Shown piece by piece: positions 12,101 to 24,365 of a stretch of DNA of 58,616 nt. The number at the start of each line of letters is the position of its first letter. Positions within the stretch are counted from its first letter, which is position 1. The stretch lies in contig JAMQCK010000122.1 in NCBI GenBank assembly GCA_024196135.1, positions 1-58,616 of the forward strand, written 5' to 3'. The position numbers and the translations under genes are program-made. The stretch is from Pleurotus ostreatus/Saccharomyces cerevisiae fusant (Eukaryota > Opisthokonta). The notes beneath the pieces were generated by a model that was not told the origin of the DNA, did not search any database, and saw only the letters and a list, made by a program, of their open reading frames with translations.

Positions 12101-12442
12101 GTAGTCCGGTTATCAATATACTGGTTCGTTTTATACATTATTCGCGCGTGTAACCTCTGACGAGTATCTACAGCATATGAGTCAGCCGTACAGGGAGACG
12201 GTTTGTTCAAGCGGTAACGATGAGACTCGACCGTACTTTTCCAAACGTAAGAAGTGAAGAGACATTTCGAACCGAAATCCCGCCACCCTATCTCCCAAGC
12301 GCCCTTCTCCTACAAACGTGATTCTTCCTTCGACGGCGACGAAGCTTCCGTACAAGAAGCTCGTCATCGGCCAGCAATGTTTATTGTTCCTGATTGCTGC
12401 TGAGCATTTCGTTGGGTTCAACAAACCGTTCGACGGCTCACC
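12101..12442. other. 3' flank of NLR-B, homologous to 2050-2391
   Basis: Short blocks are shared with the NLR-A flank, such as CTCTGACGAG followed by an ATC(C/T)ACAG block near 12160 versus 2095. This marks the downstream extent of the duplicated unit before it enters the GA/CT tract. Confidence 0.45.
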
Positions 12443-15400
12443 TTACGAACTCTCCGCTCCCCCTCTGGCGTCGTGCGGTGGTACCTCGTTCTCCAGCGGT
12501 ATTTTTCCCGTCTCCTCTGTGCACCCCGCTTTCACGAGCAACGCGCGGATGCGCCTATCTCGTTCAGCATCGTTTTTCCGGGCTGATTGTCGACCGATGA
12601 CATCCAGTAGAGTCGTCCCGTCATCTGCGCGTGTTCGCGGGTCGCTTCCCAGGTCCAGCAAAAGCTTTACAGCGTACTCATGGCCGTGACTAACGGCAAG
12701 ATATAGCGGAGTCCATCCATTTGTGCCACGGGCTTCAAGCGCGGCGCCACGGTCGACTAGAAGCTTGATGATGTTGATATGACCTTCACGCGCGGTCTTA
12801 CGCGGAGGTCTGAGACGTACGTTGTTCGGTGCGTAGACGGTTGCACCTCGCTCGAGGACCAGCCTGAAAGTACAGATATGCCATGCCGCCTTGTGAAGCG
12901 AAGTATAGCCATCCTCGTCGTGATCCTCGACATCAGCCCCCTTCTCGAGGAGCAGACGGACAACGTCCCCTCGACCGTTATGAGCCGCTATCGTCAGCGG
13001 CGTATCCTGCCTTTTGGTTCGCCTGGTGATGTGGGCACCTCGCGCGAGGAGTAGGGTGACGATGCCCAGGTTCCCATGTCTAGCTGCCGAGTGAAGCGAG
13101 GTAAAGTAGTTCTCGTTGCAATCCTCGACATCAGCCCCCTGGTCGAGGAGCAGACGAACGACGTCCTCACAACCAAGGCCAGCTGCTAATATCAGCGGCG
13201 TATCCTGCTGCTTGGTCCGCGCAGTGATGTGCGCGCCTCGCTCCAGGAGCACGCTGACAGTACCGAGACGCCCCCACTTTGCCGCATGATGAAGCGAAGT
13301 ATTGCCATTCTCAGTGCAGTCCTCGATATCAACCCCCCTGTCGAGGAGCAGACGAACGACGTCCTCGTGACCATAATCGGCTGCCCCATTTAGTGGCGTG
13401 CCCTGCCGCTTGTTCCGCGCGGCAATGTGGGCTCCTCGCGCAAGGAGCAAGCTGACAGTGCCGAGATGCCCCCGCTTTGCCGCCTGATGAAGCGAAGTAT
13501 CCCCATTATCGTCGCAATCCTCGATATCAGCCCCCTTGTCGAGGAGCAGACGAACGGCGTCCGCTTGACCATTGCGAGCTGCTGATATAAGCGGCGTTTC
13601 CTGATGCCTTGTCCGCGCGGCGATGTGCGCGCCTCGCGCGAGGAGTAGAGCGATGATATTGAAGTGCCCGAATGCAATTGCCCTGTGAAGCAAAGTATGG
13701 CCGCTCCCGTCGCCGCCCTCGATATCAGCCCCCTTATCAAGGAGCAGACGAGCATCGTCCTCTCGGCCGTGGCGAACTGCATATCTCAGTGCTTTCTGCT
13801 TGGTCCGCGCAGTGATCTGTGCACCTCGTGCAGCGAGTAGAGTGACGATGTCGAAGTTTCCATAATCAGCTGCACACTGAAGCGAAGTTTGGCCGTCCTT
13901 GTAGCAGTCCTCGATATCAGCCCCCTTGTCGAGGAGGAGGCAAACAACGTCCTTGTGCTGCTCAAAAGCTGCCACCATCAGTGGTGTCTCCATCCGCCAG
14001 CCACCCCGCACGGCGACGAAGGCGCCTCGCTCAAGGAGTACGCGGACAACCCCTACATGGCCACGCTCCGCCGCCAAGTGTAGCGTTGGCACCACACCGT
14101 GGTTGACCGGTACGTGCTCGTACCATTGAGATCTGCCATACGGTAGTGTGTTGTCGACCGTGTTCATAAGAAGCATTGAAACTAGCTGCTCGTTCCCCTG
14201 GACTACCACAGAGTGCAAAGCGGGCCAGAGGATGCACATTGAAGGTGAAAGACTCGATGGATTGAGTTGGCGTAGTACGTCTGCAATGTCCTTCTCAAGG
14301 GCCGCGTAATGGTTGCCCTTGTAAGTACACATGATTTTATGCCAAACTTGGCGGAGATCATCGTTGCCATACATAGAAGTGATCTGATTGGCAGAGGCAA
14401 GAAGGTAGGCGAGACTGGTGCGGACCATCAGGCAGACAGCGTCATCGCTCGAGATATAGAGAGCATCAGATGGTGGAAGGGCGACGAGGAACTCGCGGAC
14501 GGAGGCATGCGCGATGCGCACCCAGTCCTCAGTGATTGAGATGAACGTAGAGTCCAAGAGCCCAGACAGTTGAGCCGTAGGATTGGGAGATAGAAAGGTA
14601 GGCACGTATTCAGGCATGTGAGCGCTGTAGTTGAAGGCCAGCACATGCGACAGTAGCTCGATCGTCAAGGGGATTTTTGAATAGAGAATCCATGAATAGA
14701 GCACCTTTTTGTCGTCAATAAAGGTCTTGCTTGTATCGGTGAGCCGCTCAGTGTATAATTCTTCGAGTGAACGGGGGAGTGTGTTCAGAAGCGGCTGGAG
14801 TCCGCGCGGGTGATTGACAGCACCGTAGAGTTGCTTGAAGACGAGTGTCAACCAGCGCATGCTACATACAGGATCAATAGACGTAGACAGGAGAAGGGAC
14901 TGAAGACGTGCTTTCCAGCTGCCCGTTGCTGCAATCCCTTCTGCACCGTCTCAGCATTTGCTAGCCGCGCCAATGGCCTGCTATCGCTGAACTCGATATC
15001 GAGCGCGGTCCGGATGTCCGTGTTATCTTCCACCCGATCAATTGAAATAACGGCGTGCTGGAGGTCCTCGTCCAGGGGCACGCGAGCGGATACCAGGACG
15101 GAGAGATTGGTGCACGAGCGCAGTGTCTTAAGAGCACAGAGAACCTCTGGGCGCTCATGCTCGAGAGACTCGTCCAGTGCGTCAATAACTAGGAAGCCTT
15201 GTACCCGGCCGTTGAGCATGCGAACCAAGGCATCGAGCTTTTCGCGGCACGTGAAGCAGCCGTTTGATATCGACTGTCGACGTGCTTTGGCGAGCATGTC
15301 GATGCAGCTCTGATCATTGAGCGCGAGTTGACAGAGGAAGGACGATAACAGTGAGTCCAAAGTTCCTCGGCCAGAGTTGTTTGCCGCGTCGAAGAATGTG

Positions 15401-17102
15401 CAAGAACGACATGCGTGGATCCCCGCGATGCGCAATAAGCCCGGAGATGCCGGGTTGCAGATGCGCTGATTAACATGCTGAGCAAGAGCGTTGTGTACGG
15501 TCCACCATGACATACATTATCGTACTCTTCCCGCAGCCGGCTAGTCCAAGCCTGAGCATGAGTTACTCTGACCAACCGAGCATCGCACCTTTGCCTTGGA
15601 TAGATAGCACCTTTGTTTCCCCCTTCAGAAAGTTCACAAAGGTCTGGTCATCAAAGAACCACAAGCCCGTCCCTTCCGCGCGATCGTTGAGCAAAGAGCT
15701 CATTCTCTTGGATGAATCCACGGAGCCAAACTCAAGCCACCCTAGGATCCTCTCCAGCTCGTCGGAGACCTTGCCGTGCGTGACCACCTCCAGCGTGCCT
15801 GCGATTATCGCTTCCTTGTAGCGCGAGCTGATGCGCCTCAGGCCTTGCAGGGAGTCGGAAAGCGGTCGTATATCGACCAGGGCTCTCATAAATTGGCCTG
15901 TTCCGCACGATCAACCAAGCGGAGAAAATGAGAGCCGTTGTGCCTGACCTGCATACTTCTCTCGCCTCATTTGCATAACGACCCCGAGGACGGTGATGAT
16001 CTGGGCGAGCAGTTCGATAGAACTGTCGTACAGCAGTCTGCCGGGATGGGCGGCGACAATCTCCACAACCCGAAGGTGCACCTTGATCTCATCGAACGCG
16101 TCAGTCATCAGCTCAAACTCCTCATGAGCTTCGACAGTCGCCTATTCATGTGGTAGACCCATCAGCCATGAACTCACGGAGATCAGAGAACCAATCCACG
16201 TACGCTGACGATCAATCCCACTGCCGCAAAGATGACATTGCTTGGCGGAAAGATCTTGCATCAGATGCGTCAACAAGGTGCAACCTCCTCATGAGTTGAT
16301 GCCTTACTGTTGAGCTGAGGATATCACCGATCGGGGCACACAACTTTTTGAAAGCTCGAGCCAGCGGGATCAAAGTATCGCCGAGGCGTCGCCACTGGGA
16401 TTTTTCGAGGTCGCCCTGCGATTCCTCCTCCATCCTCGTGATATATTCCACTACGGCCTCTTTGGAACCGAACAGTATAGCTTCGGGAGAGGTAAGATCG
16501 ACGCCCATCTTTCTCTGCCACTCCGCCACTGCCTCGTTCCAGATCTTGGTCATGGGGTCAGCGGCGGGCGCATCGACGACGTCGACGACCGTGGTCGAGG
16601 TACTGATAAGTGCCTTCGAGGGTACGGTTATTTCGCAGGCCTCGACGGCTCGCGGCGGTGAGAGCGAGCCAGTAGGAGGATCGAGGTTCGTCCCGTCCGT
16701 GGAAGATGATGACGGCGGTACTTGAAGTACGCTTGACGCAGGTTCTGGTTCGGGCGAGCGCACGGAGCTGGGCGGCGAGCCGCGCGACGAGGGAGCTAGG
16801 GATCGCGACAGACGACGGTATAGTCTTAAGATCGATAGTTGCTCGCGCAGCCCAGGGCGTTTTCCAGGCGATGACGAGGTAGCAGGAGAGGCGGCGACTG
16901 CGGCGGAGGATGCTGGTTGAGGATGGCGCTGAGGGACATCCGCGTCGTCGCCCGACGTCGTGGTTGACGAGGCGATCGCAGAGCTTGCGATAGGCGCCGA
17001 CGGCGAAGCGCGGACTCGCGCGAAGTGGCTGACAACCCACGAGGGTAGAAGCCGATGGCGCAGGGGACGACGCCCCGCAGACGAGGTAAGAGAATCAGGC
17101 AT
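12443..17102 (-). CDS. NLR-B: Goodbye-NACHT-ankyrin paralogue, NACHT apparently frameshifted
   Basis: Second copy of the NLR gene. Exons by alignment to NLR-A: 17102-16308, 16254-16204, 16141-15949, 15897-15589, 15540-15516, 15465-14912, 14861-12443. Domains are a Ser/Pro-rich N-terminus, Goodbye domain (IFPPSNVIFAAVGLIVS), Walker A AGCGKST in a 25-nt exon, Walker B FLVIDALDE, SVLVSARVP, then about 16 ankyrin repeats with KGADIEDCD-type linkers. Two defects stand out: a 1-nt deletion near 15396 shifts frame inside NACHT, and the donor after AAGK is GC instead of GT. Summed exon length is 4346 nt, not a multiple of three. A weaker donor 4 nt downstream of the 25-nt exon would restore frame, so expression is not excluded. 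One intron of NLR-A (6000-5828) and the exon break near 5700 are missing here. It could be a pseudogene, a gene with variant splicing or an assembly error. Confidence 0.75.
14862..14911 (-). other. Putative GC-AG intron in NLR-B
   Basis: NLR-A has GGAAA/GTAAGT at the homologous junction; NLR-B has GGAAA/GCACGT, followed 50 nt later by GTAG. Splicing as GC-AG joins the NACHT exon in frame with the ankyrin exon. If unspliced, the frame ends within about 20 codons. Confidence 0.6.
15394..15399 (-). other. Site of 1-nt deletion in NLR-B NACHT domain
   Basis: NLR-A encodes LVLAHIFD here (CTTGCCCACATCTTT). The aligned NLR-B sequence is CTTGCACATTCTTC, one base shorter, so VVLAH is in one frame and FFDAANN in the next. 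No AG acceptor lies between the exon start (15465) and this point that could rescue the frame. Confidence 0.75.
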
Positions 17103-17280
17103 CGCGACTGCAGAGTCCACGTTCAGTATCGACGACGACGGGCAGAAGGAAGGAGAGGATCGCCCACCTGGTGTACAGCAGCGCGTCACCCGCGTGACTG
17201 TACAGCTTCTCGAGAAGGACGAGGGGAATACAACATCAACTTGCACGCATAGCCGGCATCGATAAGCGCCGACGGAAGGA
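17103..17280 (-). promoter_or_regulatory. 5' leader and proximal upstream region of NLR-B
   Basis: This is the counterpart of 7413-7590. The first 90 bases or so are almost identical between the two loci, then similarity falls. The same CTCTGCAG acceptor-like sequence lies directly before the ATG. Confidence 0.45.
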
Positions 17281-18749
17281 TCCCTGCACCGCACCCTCTT
17301 CCCAAGCCTTGACAGACGCCGAGTGCCGCGAGGCCTCCGCAATTCAGGGTTTCGCCCCGACGATTCGTCGAGTCGTTCCTCTCGCCCTCCGTGTCGCGGC
17401 AAGCGAATACGACCCAGGAGCAATCCGTGGGCCGGCGCCTAGCTGCGCTCAAGGCTGGTAGTCCCTGTGGGCATCGAAATCATCCAGAAAGAAGTTATTC
17501 GCGGACCTTAATGGCCTCGTCGCCGGCGAGATTTGAGCAAATTCGCTCTGACGTTGGCGCAGTGTGATGCTTTGCTGAAAACGAACATCCGATTTTCACT
17601 CTGTGATCCGCACAGTGTACACGTGCGACGTACAAGGGCCGTTGCCCTATGGAGCACGCGCAAGTGAGGCCTGACGTAGGCGTGCTCAGTAGGTGCACGG
17701 ACACATGCGACTGTTCGAACGGGCGAGAGCGTTACTCCCCAGAGCTAAGCCTGTAAAGTGCGTTCGCATGTATCCACCTCCAGCTCAGGAGGTGCAAGCG
17801 CGGGTGGGAACGCACTGCAAGAGGAGTGTGATAGACTTGTTGGGTGGGCGGACTTCGACGGTGAATGAGGTCAGATTTTCGTCCGCTGACCGAGCAGCGA
17901 TACAGGAGCTAGAGAGAGAGAGAGCTGAGCTAACGAGAGAGGTAGAGAGACTTCGACGCGCTGCATGAGGCGCGGCAGAAGGTGAAGGGAGTGAGGGAGA
18001 TGCGAACCTGGATCTGGAAATTAATGAGAATCCTCCCGCGATCCCTACTTCGAGCGGCAGCGTAGCTCCGCCGTAGTGTCAGTGACATTCGCCTGCAGGG
18101 GTGCTAAATTCCTTTTGTAGGGGTTGGACGAAGTCAGAGCGAAGAGCAATCGAAAGGGAAGGATCACTAGCCGCTCCTCGCGCCGAAGAACCAGCAAGCA
18201 GAGAGGAGAGCTGTGTTGATAACCTCAAGAGACACGGGGGTATCCGGACTGATCTCATGCCTGAGATATGCGGTCTTCAGGTACGGAGAGACGTGCTGCC
18301 TGAGAGGCATCGCGATGGTGCTAGAACGAAAGTGGAGAGAGCTTTCGAAGTAAATTCCATTGTGTGAGAGGCAAGGCAGAGGGATCCCCGAGTTGTATTG
18401 ACGGGAGGAAACTAAATTGAAAGAGTGGCCAGAACATGGTGGTGCAAAACAAGATGCGAGGGAACAAATAATCGGAAATCACAACATCCGCGTCGGGTAA
18501 TATGTGGCGTCTGCTTCCCGCTCGACACCTGCTCGACGAACGTCATGTCTCACCGCCCGCGATTGACGGCAGCACTGTGCTCTCCCTACGACATGGCTAT
18601 CGCGAGGACATGGGGAGATTCAGACATGTACAGGAGTCTTAAGACCTGCCCCCTGGTCCTCTTCTCGACGACGACGACGCACCGCCCGGAATACGAGTTT
18701 GAGCCGCCGTCGATACACATTGGCACCATAGAGAGATCTGCTCCACGCT
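17281..18749. other. Intergenic region, no supported gene
   Basis: The part to about 17530 still shows patches of similarity to the upstream flank of NLR-A. A (GA)n microsatellite sits at about 17928-17945. The frame at 17693-17968 ends in an arginine/glutamate-rich helix-like segment, but this is largely created by the GA repeat, so I do not call it. The last few hundred bases should hold the promoter of the next gene; no TATA box is clear. Confidence 0.4.
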
Positions 18750-21700
18750 ATGTCCACCACGCGGGCCATCCCCACCGCAATCCCCGAGCTCGATTATGGA
18801 GAACCTCCGAGGAATAAGGAACCGCGCAGGAGTCGAAGTCGCAGTCTGCGCTCCGTAGCGAGCTTGGTGCGTCCCGTGCTGCGGCGCTTCCAAGGGTTCT
18901 CTGACATCGCTTATAGGTACTTGGCAAGCAGAGCACGAAGCCCTCGCCTAACGAGTCCAACCCACCCGCCCCCACATCCCGCTGGCCCGCCATCTCGGCT
19001 CTGCGCCGCTCACAGAAGAACGCACTACCTCCTCATCCCGAAGGAACTACCTCTGCAGGCGATGCGACCGCGAACGCGGATCTGTACACCCGCGATCGAC
19101 GCTCGGCGGACATACCCAACCGCCGCTTCTCCCTATCTCGCCCTATCCGCCTCAGCCTCAATCTGGCGAGACCTGCGAAACGAGGGGCTATCGAAGCGGG
19201 GAGCAACGCCGAGGTGCGTCGAGCGGCCTTCCTTGTCAGACTTGTTGTCGCTGACCGTTGTGGCAGGTCTCTCGAAACGATGTAGGGGGCGCGCGAACTG
19301 CTGGGGATCAAGCTCAGGCTGCTGGAGATCAAGCCCAGGCTGCTGGTCACGACGGTGTTGGCGATTCGCATGCGCACGACCTCCGCCGTCGCCTCGAAGA
19401 ACTCGAGGTGGATAGGGCGTCGACGCAGGTGTTAGTCGACGATGCTTCGTCCCATGCCACGGCCGGCGACGCTTCGTCGCATACTACGACCGGCGACGCT
19501 TCATCCTACGATCGCGCTCCGTCGTTCAACGATCGCGCTCCGTCGTCCGACGATCGCGCTTCGTCGTCCGACGATCGCGCACCGTCGTCCGACGATGGCG
19601 CATACAACGTGTCTACCATGGACGGCAGTGTCGATCCTTCCCTGCTCGATCTGGATGTGGATGCGGCCCAGGTCGAGCTGGACGTGGATGCGGCCCAGGT
19701 CGCTCACGACGTGGGTGCGGCCCAGGTCGCTCACGACGTCGACTCAGCATCCCTTGAGCCCCATGCAGCATCTATGGAGCCCATTGCAGCAGCTATGGAT
19801 CCCAATGCAGCATCCATCGAGCGCAGTGCAGCATCCCTCGAGACCGGAGGTGGGCATGGCGAGACCAGCCTTACGCTCACCCAGGCCCATGATACCTTCC
19901 TCGCCGTCTCCGCGGACGAGGAAGAGCCTGCGTACGCGGACGAGGAAAAGCCTGCGTACGCGGACGAGGAAGGGCCTGCGTACGCGGACGAGGAAGAGCC
20001 TGCGTACGCGGTCGAGGGAGAGCCGGCGTACGCGGGCGAGGGAGAGCCGGCCTACGCGGGCGAGGAAGAGCCTGCGTATGCGGACGAGGAAGAGCCTGTG
20101 CACCGGCCGGACGTTGAGGCCGACGGTGAGCAGGTCAATAGCGAGCAGATCAATAGCGCAAAGGGGCAGCCGACTAGCCCGCACGTCGGCCCCATCGCCA
20201 GCCCGCACGTCGTCCCCATCGCCAGCCCGCACGTCGCCCCCCTCGCCAGCCCGCACGTCGCCTTCGCCGAGGATGTCGTCGAGTATGAGCCCGGCCTCCT
20301 GGATCTCGTGCATTCGTTTTACGAGGATGGCGATTCTTCCGACGCCGAGGTAGGTGGAGACGATGAAGACGGCTATCACGTCCCCGACGAAGACGGCTAT
20401 CACGACCTCGACGACGGCTACCACGACACCGACGAAGAAGCCTACCACGGCGACGACGAGCTGCTGTACAGCTCGGACGACGAGGACTTGTACGCGTACC
20501 CTCCGAATGCGATGTTCGGCGTGTCGAGCATCGCTTCGGCAGCTGCGTCGAACCACATTCCGACATCTACAGTTGCGTATGCGCCTATTCATGAAGCCCC
20601 TGCTGCCAACATCTCGGCCGCTGTATCATTCACCTCTCGGATCCCTGTCGCCGTGCCCTTCACCTCTCGCGCGCCCGTCTCCATCCCATTCACCTCTCGC
20701 GCACCCGCTGCCATCCTGTCGCCTGCCGCCCCTTCCGTTCCCGACGACGCGTACGAGCGCCACGCACCGCAGTACGAACACCTCACGCCGCAGTACGAGA
20801 CCCACACGCCTCAGTACGACCATCACGCGCCTCAGTACGCGGCCTTCTTCTCCGAGTCGCCCTCTTCGTACGATGTTGCGATGGACTTCTTGCCGCTGAG
20901 CGATCTGGAGGGGACGCCGGTGGATGAGGTGGGGGCGATGTTTGATGGGGCGGGGGCGTGCGAGATCGTGAAAGGTAGCGAGAACCTGGAGGGTAGCGAG
21001 AACGTGAAAGGTAGCGAGAACGTGCAGGATGCCGAGACCGCGCAGGATAGCGAGAACGCGCAGGATAGCGACAATGATGCAGAGGCGGACCTCATCTTCC
21101 CCGACGAAGCGTCCTTCCCCATCAACCCAGTGATCTACGAGACGAAGGAGGGCGGTCGAGCGTGGAAGGAGGAGGACATGCCCCTGTGGACCGGTGATGT
21201 GCCGCTGGAGCCGTCGCTCGAGACATCGCTGGAGACATCGTTGGAGACGCCTTTGATGTCGATGCTGGAGACGCCCTTCGAGTCCTCGTTTGACGTGCCC
21301 CTGGAGCCCTCCTTTGACTTGCCCCTGGAGCCCTCGTTTGACGTGCCTCGGGAGCCCCTTCTGGGGCCATTGTTGAAGGAGGAGCGAGGGGTCTGGCGCG
21401 ACGACGAGGAGCGAGGGGTTTGGCGCGACGACGAAGCCATACCGCTCCCGCCGCTCCAGATGGATCGCCCGCCGTGGCTCGAGGGGTCGGACGAGGAAGA
21501 GTCGCCGCTGTCGCCGATGGAGGGGGCGGACTCGCTGCTTTCGCCGGCGAGCATTGGTGCGGAGCTGCCTGCTCTCATGGCGGAATCGCCACCTCTCAAC
21601 GAGAAGCTTGCCGTGGACGAGAAGCTTGCTTCGGACGAGGACGAGCCCTTCGGCAATTTCCCTGCGGGCGACAACGCTGACTTCGCCCTCTTCCCGACCG

Positions 21701-23712
21701 ACCCTCGGTCCCTTCCCTACCTCCTGCGTCTATCCGCCGAGTACGACGGGACGCCCGCGTCTGAGCTCAATGGGTCGCCGTTCCCTTCGCCTCTTCCCAG
21801 GTCGCCCTTTGACGAGAACGTTCTGTCATTCACAGACGAGAACGCCCTTCCGTTCGCAGACGCATCCGCCCTCCCGTTCGCGAGTCTGTCGGCGCAGGAG
21901 ATCGCTACTGGACATCAGCTGGTGAGGAGGGGGAGGGCGGGGGTGGTGGCGCGGAGGGTGGTGGTTGAGCGTCAGTCGTCTGAAGTGCAGGCCGATACTA
22001 TGGCGCAAGTCGATGGTACGACGCAGATTGAGAGCGCGGCGCGAGTCGAGAGCGCGGCGCAGGTCGAGAGCGCGGCGCGTGTCGGGAGTACGGCGCGGGT
22101 CGGGAGCGTGGTACAGGTTGACCCCACGGTGCTTGTTGACATTGCAGCAAGCTCACCTCTCGACGTCTTCCTCCCTCACGTTCGTACACCCGCCTCCGCG
22201 CCCGACCTCCTCGATTTCTTCCCGGCGCCTTCGCCGTTTGGGGAGCTGGAGGATGGTATGCAGTTCTCGCAGAGCCGCGCACTCGTCCGGCGGCCGACGG
22301 AGGGCAAGATGGCGGTGGTGAGGGCTGAAGCTGCCTGTAAGCTTCGTCTTGTATCTGTACGCGGTCAATGCTGATGTCCTGATAGCCGACTCCCTCTCAT
22401 CATCGACAGTTGAGACGACCTCGTTTTCGAAGCTCCTCGAAGAAGCGTACGGATCGTCTCTGTCGGCCGGACTGCCTATGGACCGTCCGCGCCGCCCGAC
22501 GCTCACGGCCATGCAGTCAGCGCTGCTACCGCGGGTGGAGCCATTCGTGTTGGACGTCCGGGATGCGAATGGGATGGTCTTGCCGGCGCAGTTTATCAAC
22601 TTCGACAACGCGGTCAACTTGGACAGCGCGGTCACCTTTGACAACGTAGTGGCGAATGGATCTCGTTTGGCGAGGACACCTGCACCTGATCTGGAGAGGT
22701 CAAGTCAGTCGGTGGAGGCCGTCAGCCGCTTCCCAGCCGACCTTGTCCTCCACCGCCCGGTCGCGGCGCTCGCGCTGGATACGCCACAGTTGGCGATGCT
22801 GTATTCACCGTCGGATGTGGCATTGTCGTATTCGCATTTGGGTACGCCGCGATCTCCGCTGCGTCCAGCCCCTTCACCCTCCTACTTTGCTGCGCTGCGT
22901 TCGCCGCTGGGCTCAATCGCCACGGACGTCGACCCCTTCGAGCTTGCGGTGGCGGTGAGGGCGCCGAGGGAGATGGCAGTCGTGATCACGGATATTGCGC
23001 ATGAAGTCAATGGTGAGTTCGGCTGGTCTAGCCAGTTGATTTCGAGCTGACGTTCCTTCTTTTAGATGAGTCTGTAAGTGTGGATGAGCCTGCTCTTCCG
23101 TTTACCGCCTTCCTCCCTGACGACTACGTGCTTCCGGACGACGTTAACGACGAACCGCTACCGTTCCCCGATCTGCCCTCGTGGGAGCTCGCGGTCCAGA
23201 TGCAGGCGCACTATATTGAGCCCAAGCTACCTCGGGCGTTAGAGGCGATGTTTTGTGGCGATGCTGCGCTTGAACGTGTTCAGGCGTCGAGTACAGCCAA
23301 GTCATCGACATATACGCTTCCCTCTGTTCCCTCGACGCTTGAGTCGATGGTTTTGGGTACGGCGAAGGCGAGCTTGGTCTCCGTGCAGCCGCGGTCGTTG
23401 CTATCGAGCTTGGTTGGACTGGGGGGCGGTGCGACGACGGCAGCTTCGACCTCCGAGGGGACGATCGACCTTGCGGAGAAGCTCGCGGTCGACGCGCGGG
23501 ACATCGTGTTCATCGACGCCGAAAGCGAGGATCCGCTTGCCCCTTCGGCGAGTGCAGCGCAAGACAGGACGTCAGCGGACGATAATGCAGGGATTACACA
23601 ACAGGCGCTTGGGAAGACGGCCACTTCACCTCTCGGCGAGCTGCCTCTGCCCGACATGGACTTCGCGTCGACGATGGTGTCAGCGGTGGAGGGGTTGTGG
23701 AATGGGGCTTGA
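18750..23712 (+). CDS. Large acidic low-complexity protein, function unknown
   Basis: Five exons keep frame: 18750-18866, 18917-19213, 19267-22336, 22386-23012, 23066-23712, about 1585 aa. The N-terminus is Arg/Ser/Pro-rich; the long third exon is strongly acidic and built from private repeats: DDRAPSS (about 19505-19600), eight copies of an ADEEEPAY-like octamer (19912-20100), ASPHVxPI (20175-20265), YHDxD (20370-20460), SENVKG (20980-21070) and LETSLET (21215-21260). The last two exons are less repetitive and end in LWNGA. I recognise no catalytic domain, signal peptide or membrane segment. It is probably an intrinsically disordered protein; the function is not inferable. Several open frames on the opposite strand are shadows of the repeats. 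Confidence 0.7.
19912..20103 (+). repeat. 24-bp coding minisatellite, about eight copies
   Basis: The unit GCGGACGAGGAAGAGCCT plus GCGTAC encodes ADEEEPAY and repeats about eight times in frame with minor changes (AVEGEPAY, AGEGEPAY). The 24-bp period keeps frame, so copy-number change would alter only the length of the protein. Confidence 0.8.
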
Positions 23713-24365
23713 TTGGTATAGGGCTTTTTATTTTCTTCTGGGAATTTATGTATGCTATGATAAACCTCTGTCGACAATGGATAACATACAGCCTACCTAG
23801 CGGGTCTGAAAGAGAGCTCAAGCGTAGACGAGCGACTTCCTTGTGGCGCACCGATATGCAAGTCGATTTCGGATCCGTTGCAGATGGCTTACTCGTTACC
23901 GTTACTCTCATGGAGATGTCGTACACTACTGGCCTTCCTGAATATGGAGAGCAGATTCTTCGCGTATGGGAATCGCGTATGGCCTCGCTGCGAGCGAGGG
24001 AAGCTTGCTGCATTCCATGCGTCGTACATGGGGAGTTCTCTGACTTCCTCGGGCCCTTCTCAGTACAGCTCTAGCTCGTACAAGCAACGCAATCAGCCAC
24101 CCTCGATCCTAACTGGGTTCTGCGAGTGACTCTGAATCCCGACCGAACTGGATCGGGGGCGAACGAGACCCAGATCAGTACACACCCCTTGCCTCCTGCA
24201 CCCATCATCGCAGGATTGTCGATTCTTCTCTGCTTATCTATCCGGCCTCCGCACCCTATTCGAACACTTCAGTCTATTTCGAGGCCTATTCTACGTCCAC
24301 GGACGCCGCACAACTTGACAAAAGTATTCTTCCAAATCCCTCCGACCACCACCACCACACGCATC
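23713..24365. other. Intergenic region between two forward genes
   Basis: It holds the 3' end of the large acidic gene and the promoter of the next. Short frames here have no features. Pyrimidine-rich sequence at 24180-24360 precedes the next ATG, as is common for fungal 5' UTRs. Confidence 0.4.

Noticed and set aside
11138..12210. Open frames of 290, 250 and 228 codons downstream of NLR-B
   Set aside because: Same low-complexity artefact as at 1-2.1 kb; frames overlap and share no family motif.
17693..17968. Small gene ending in a coiled coil
   Set aside because: The ELERERAELTREVERL-type end comes from a GA microsatellite; no start context or homology is apparent.
19744..20592. A 282-codon minus-strand frame rich in RVRRLFLV repeats
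   Set aside because: It is the antisense shadow of the ADEEEPAY coding repeats.
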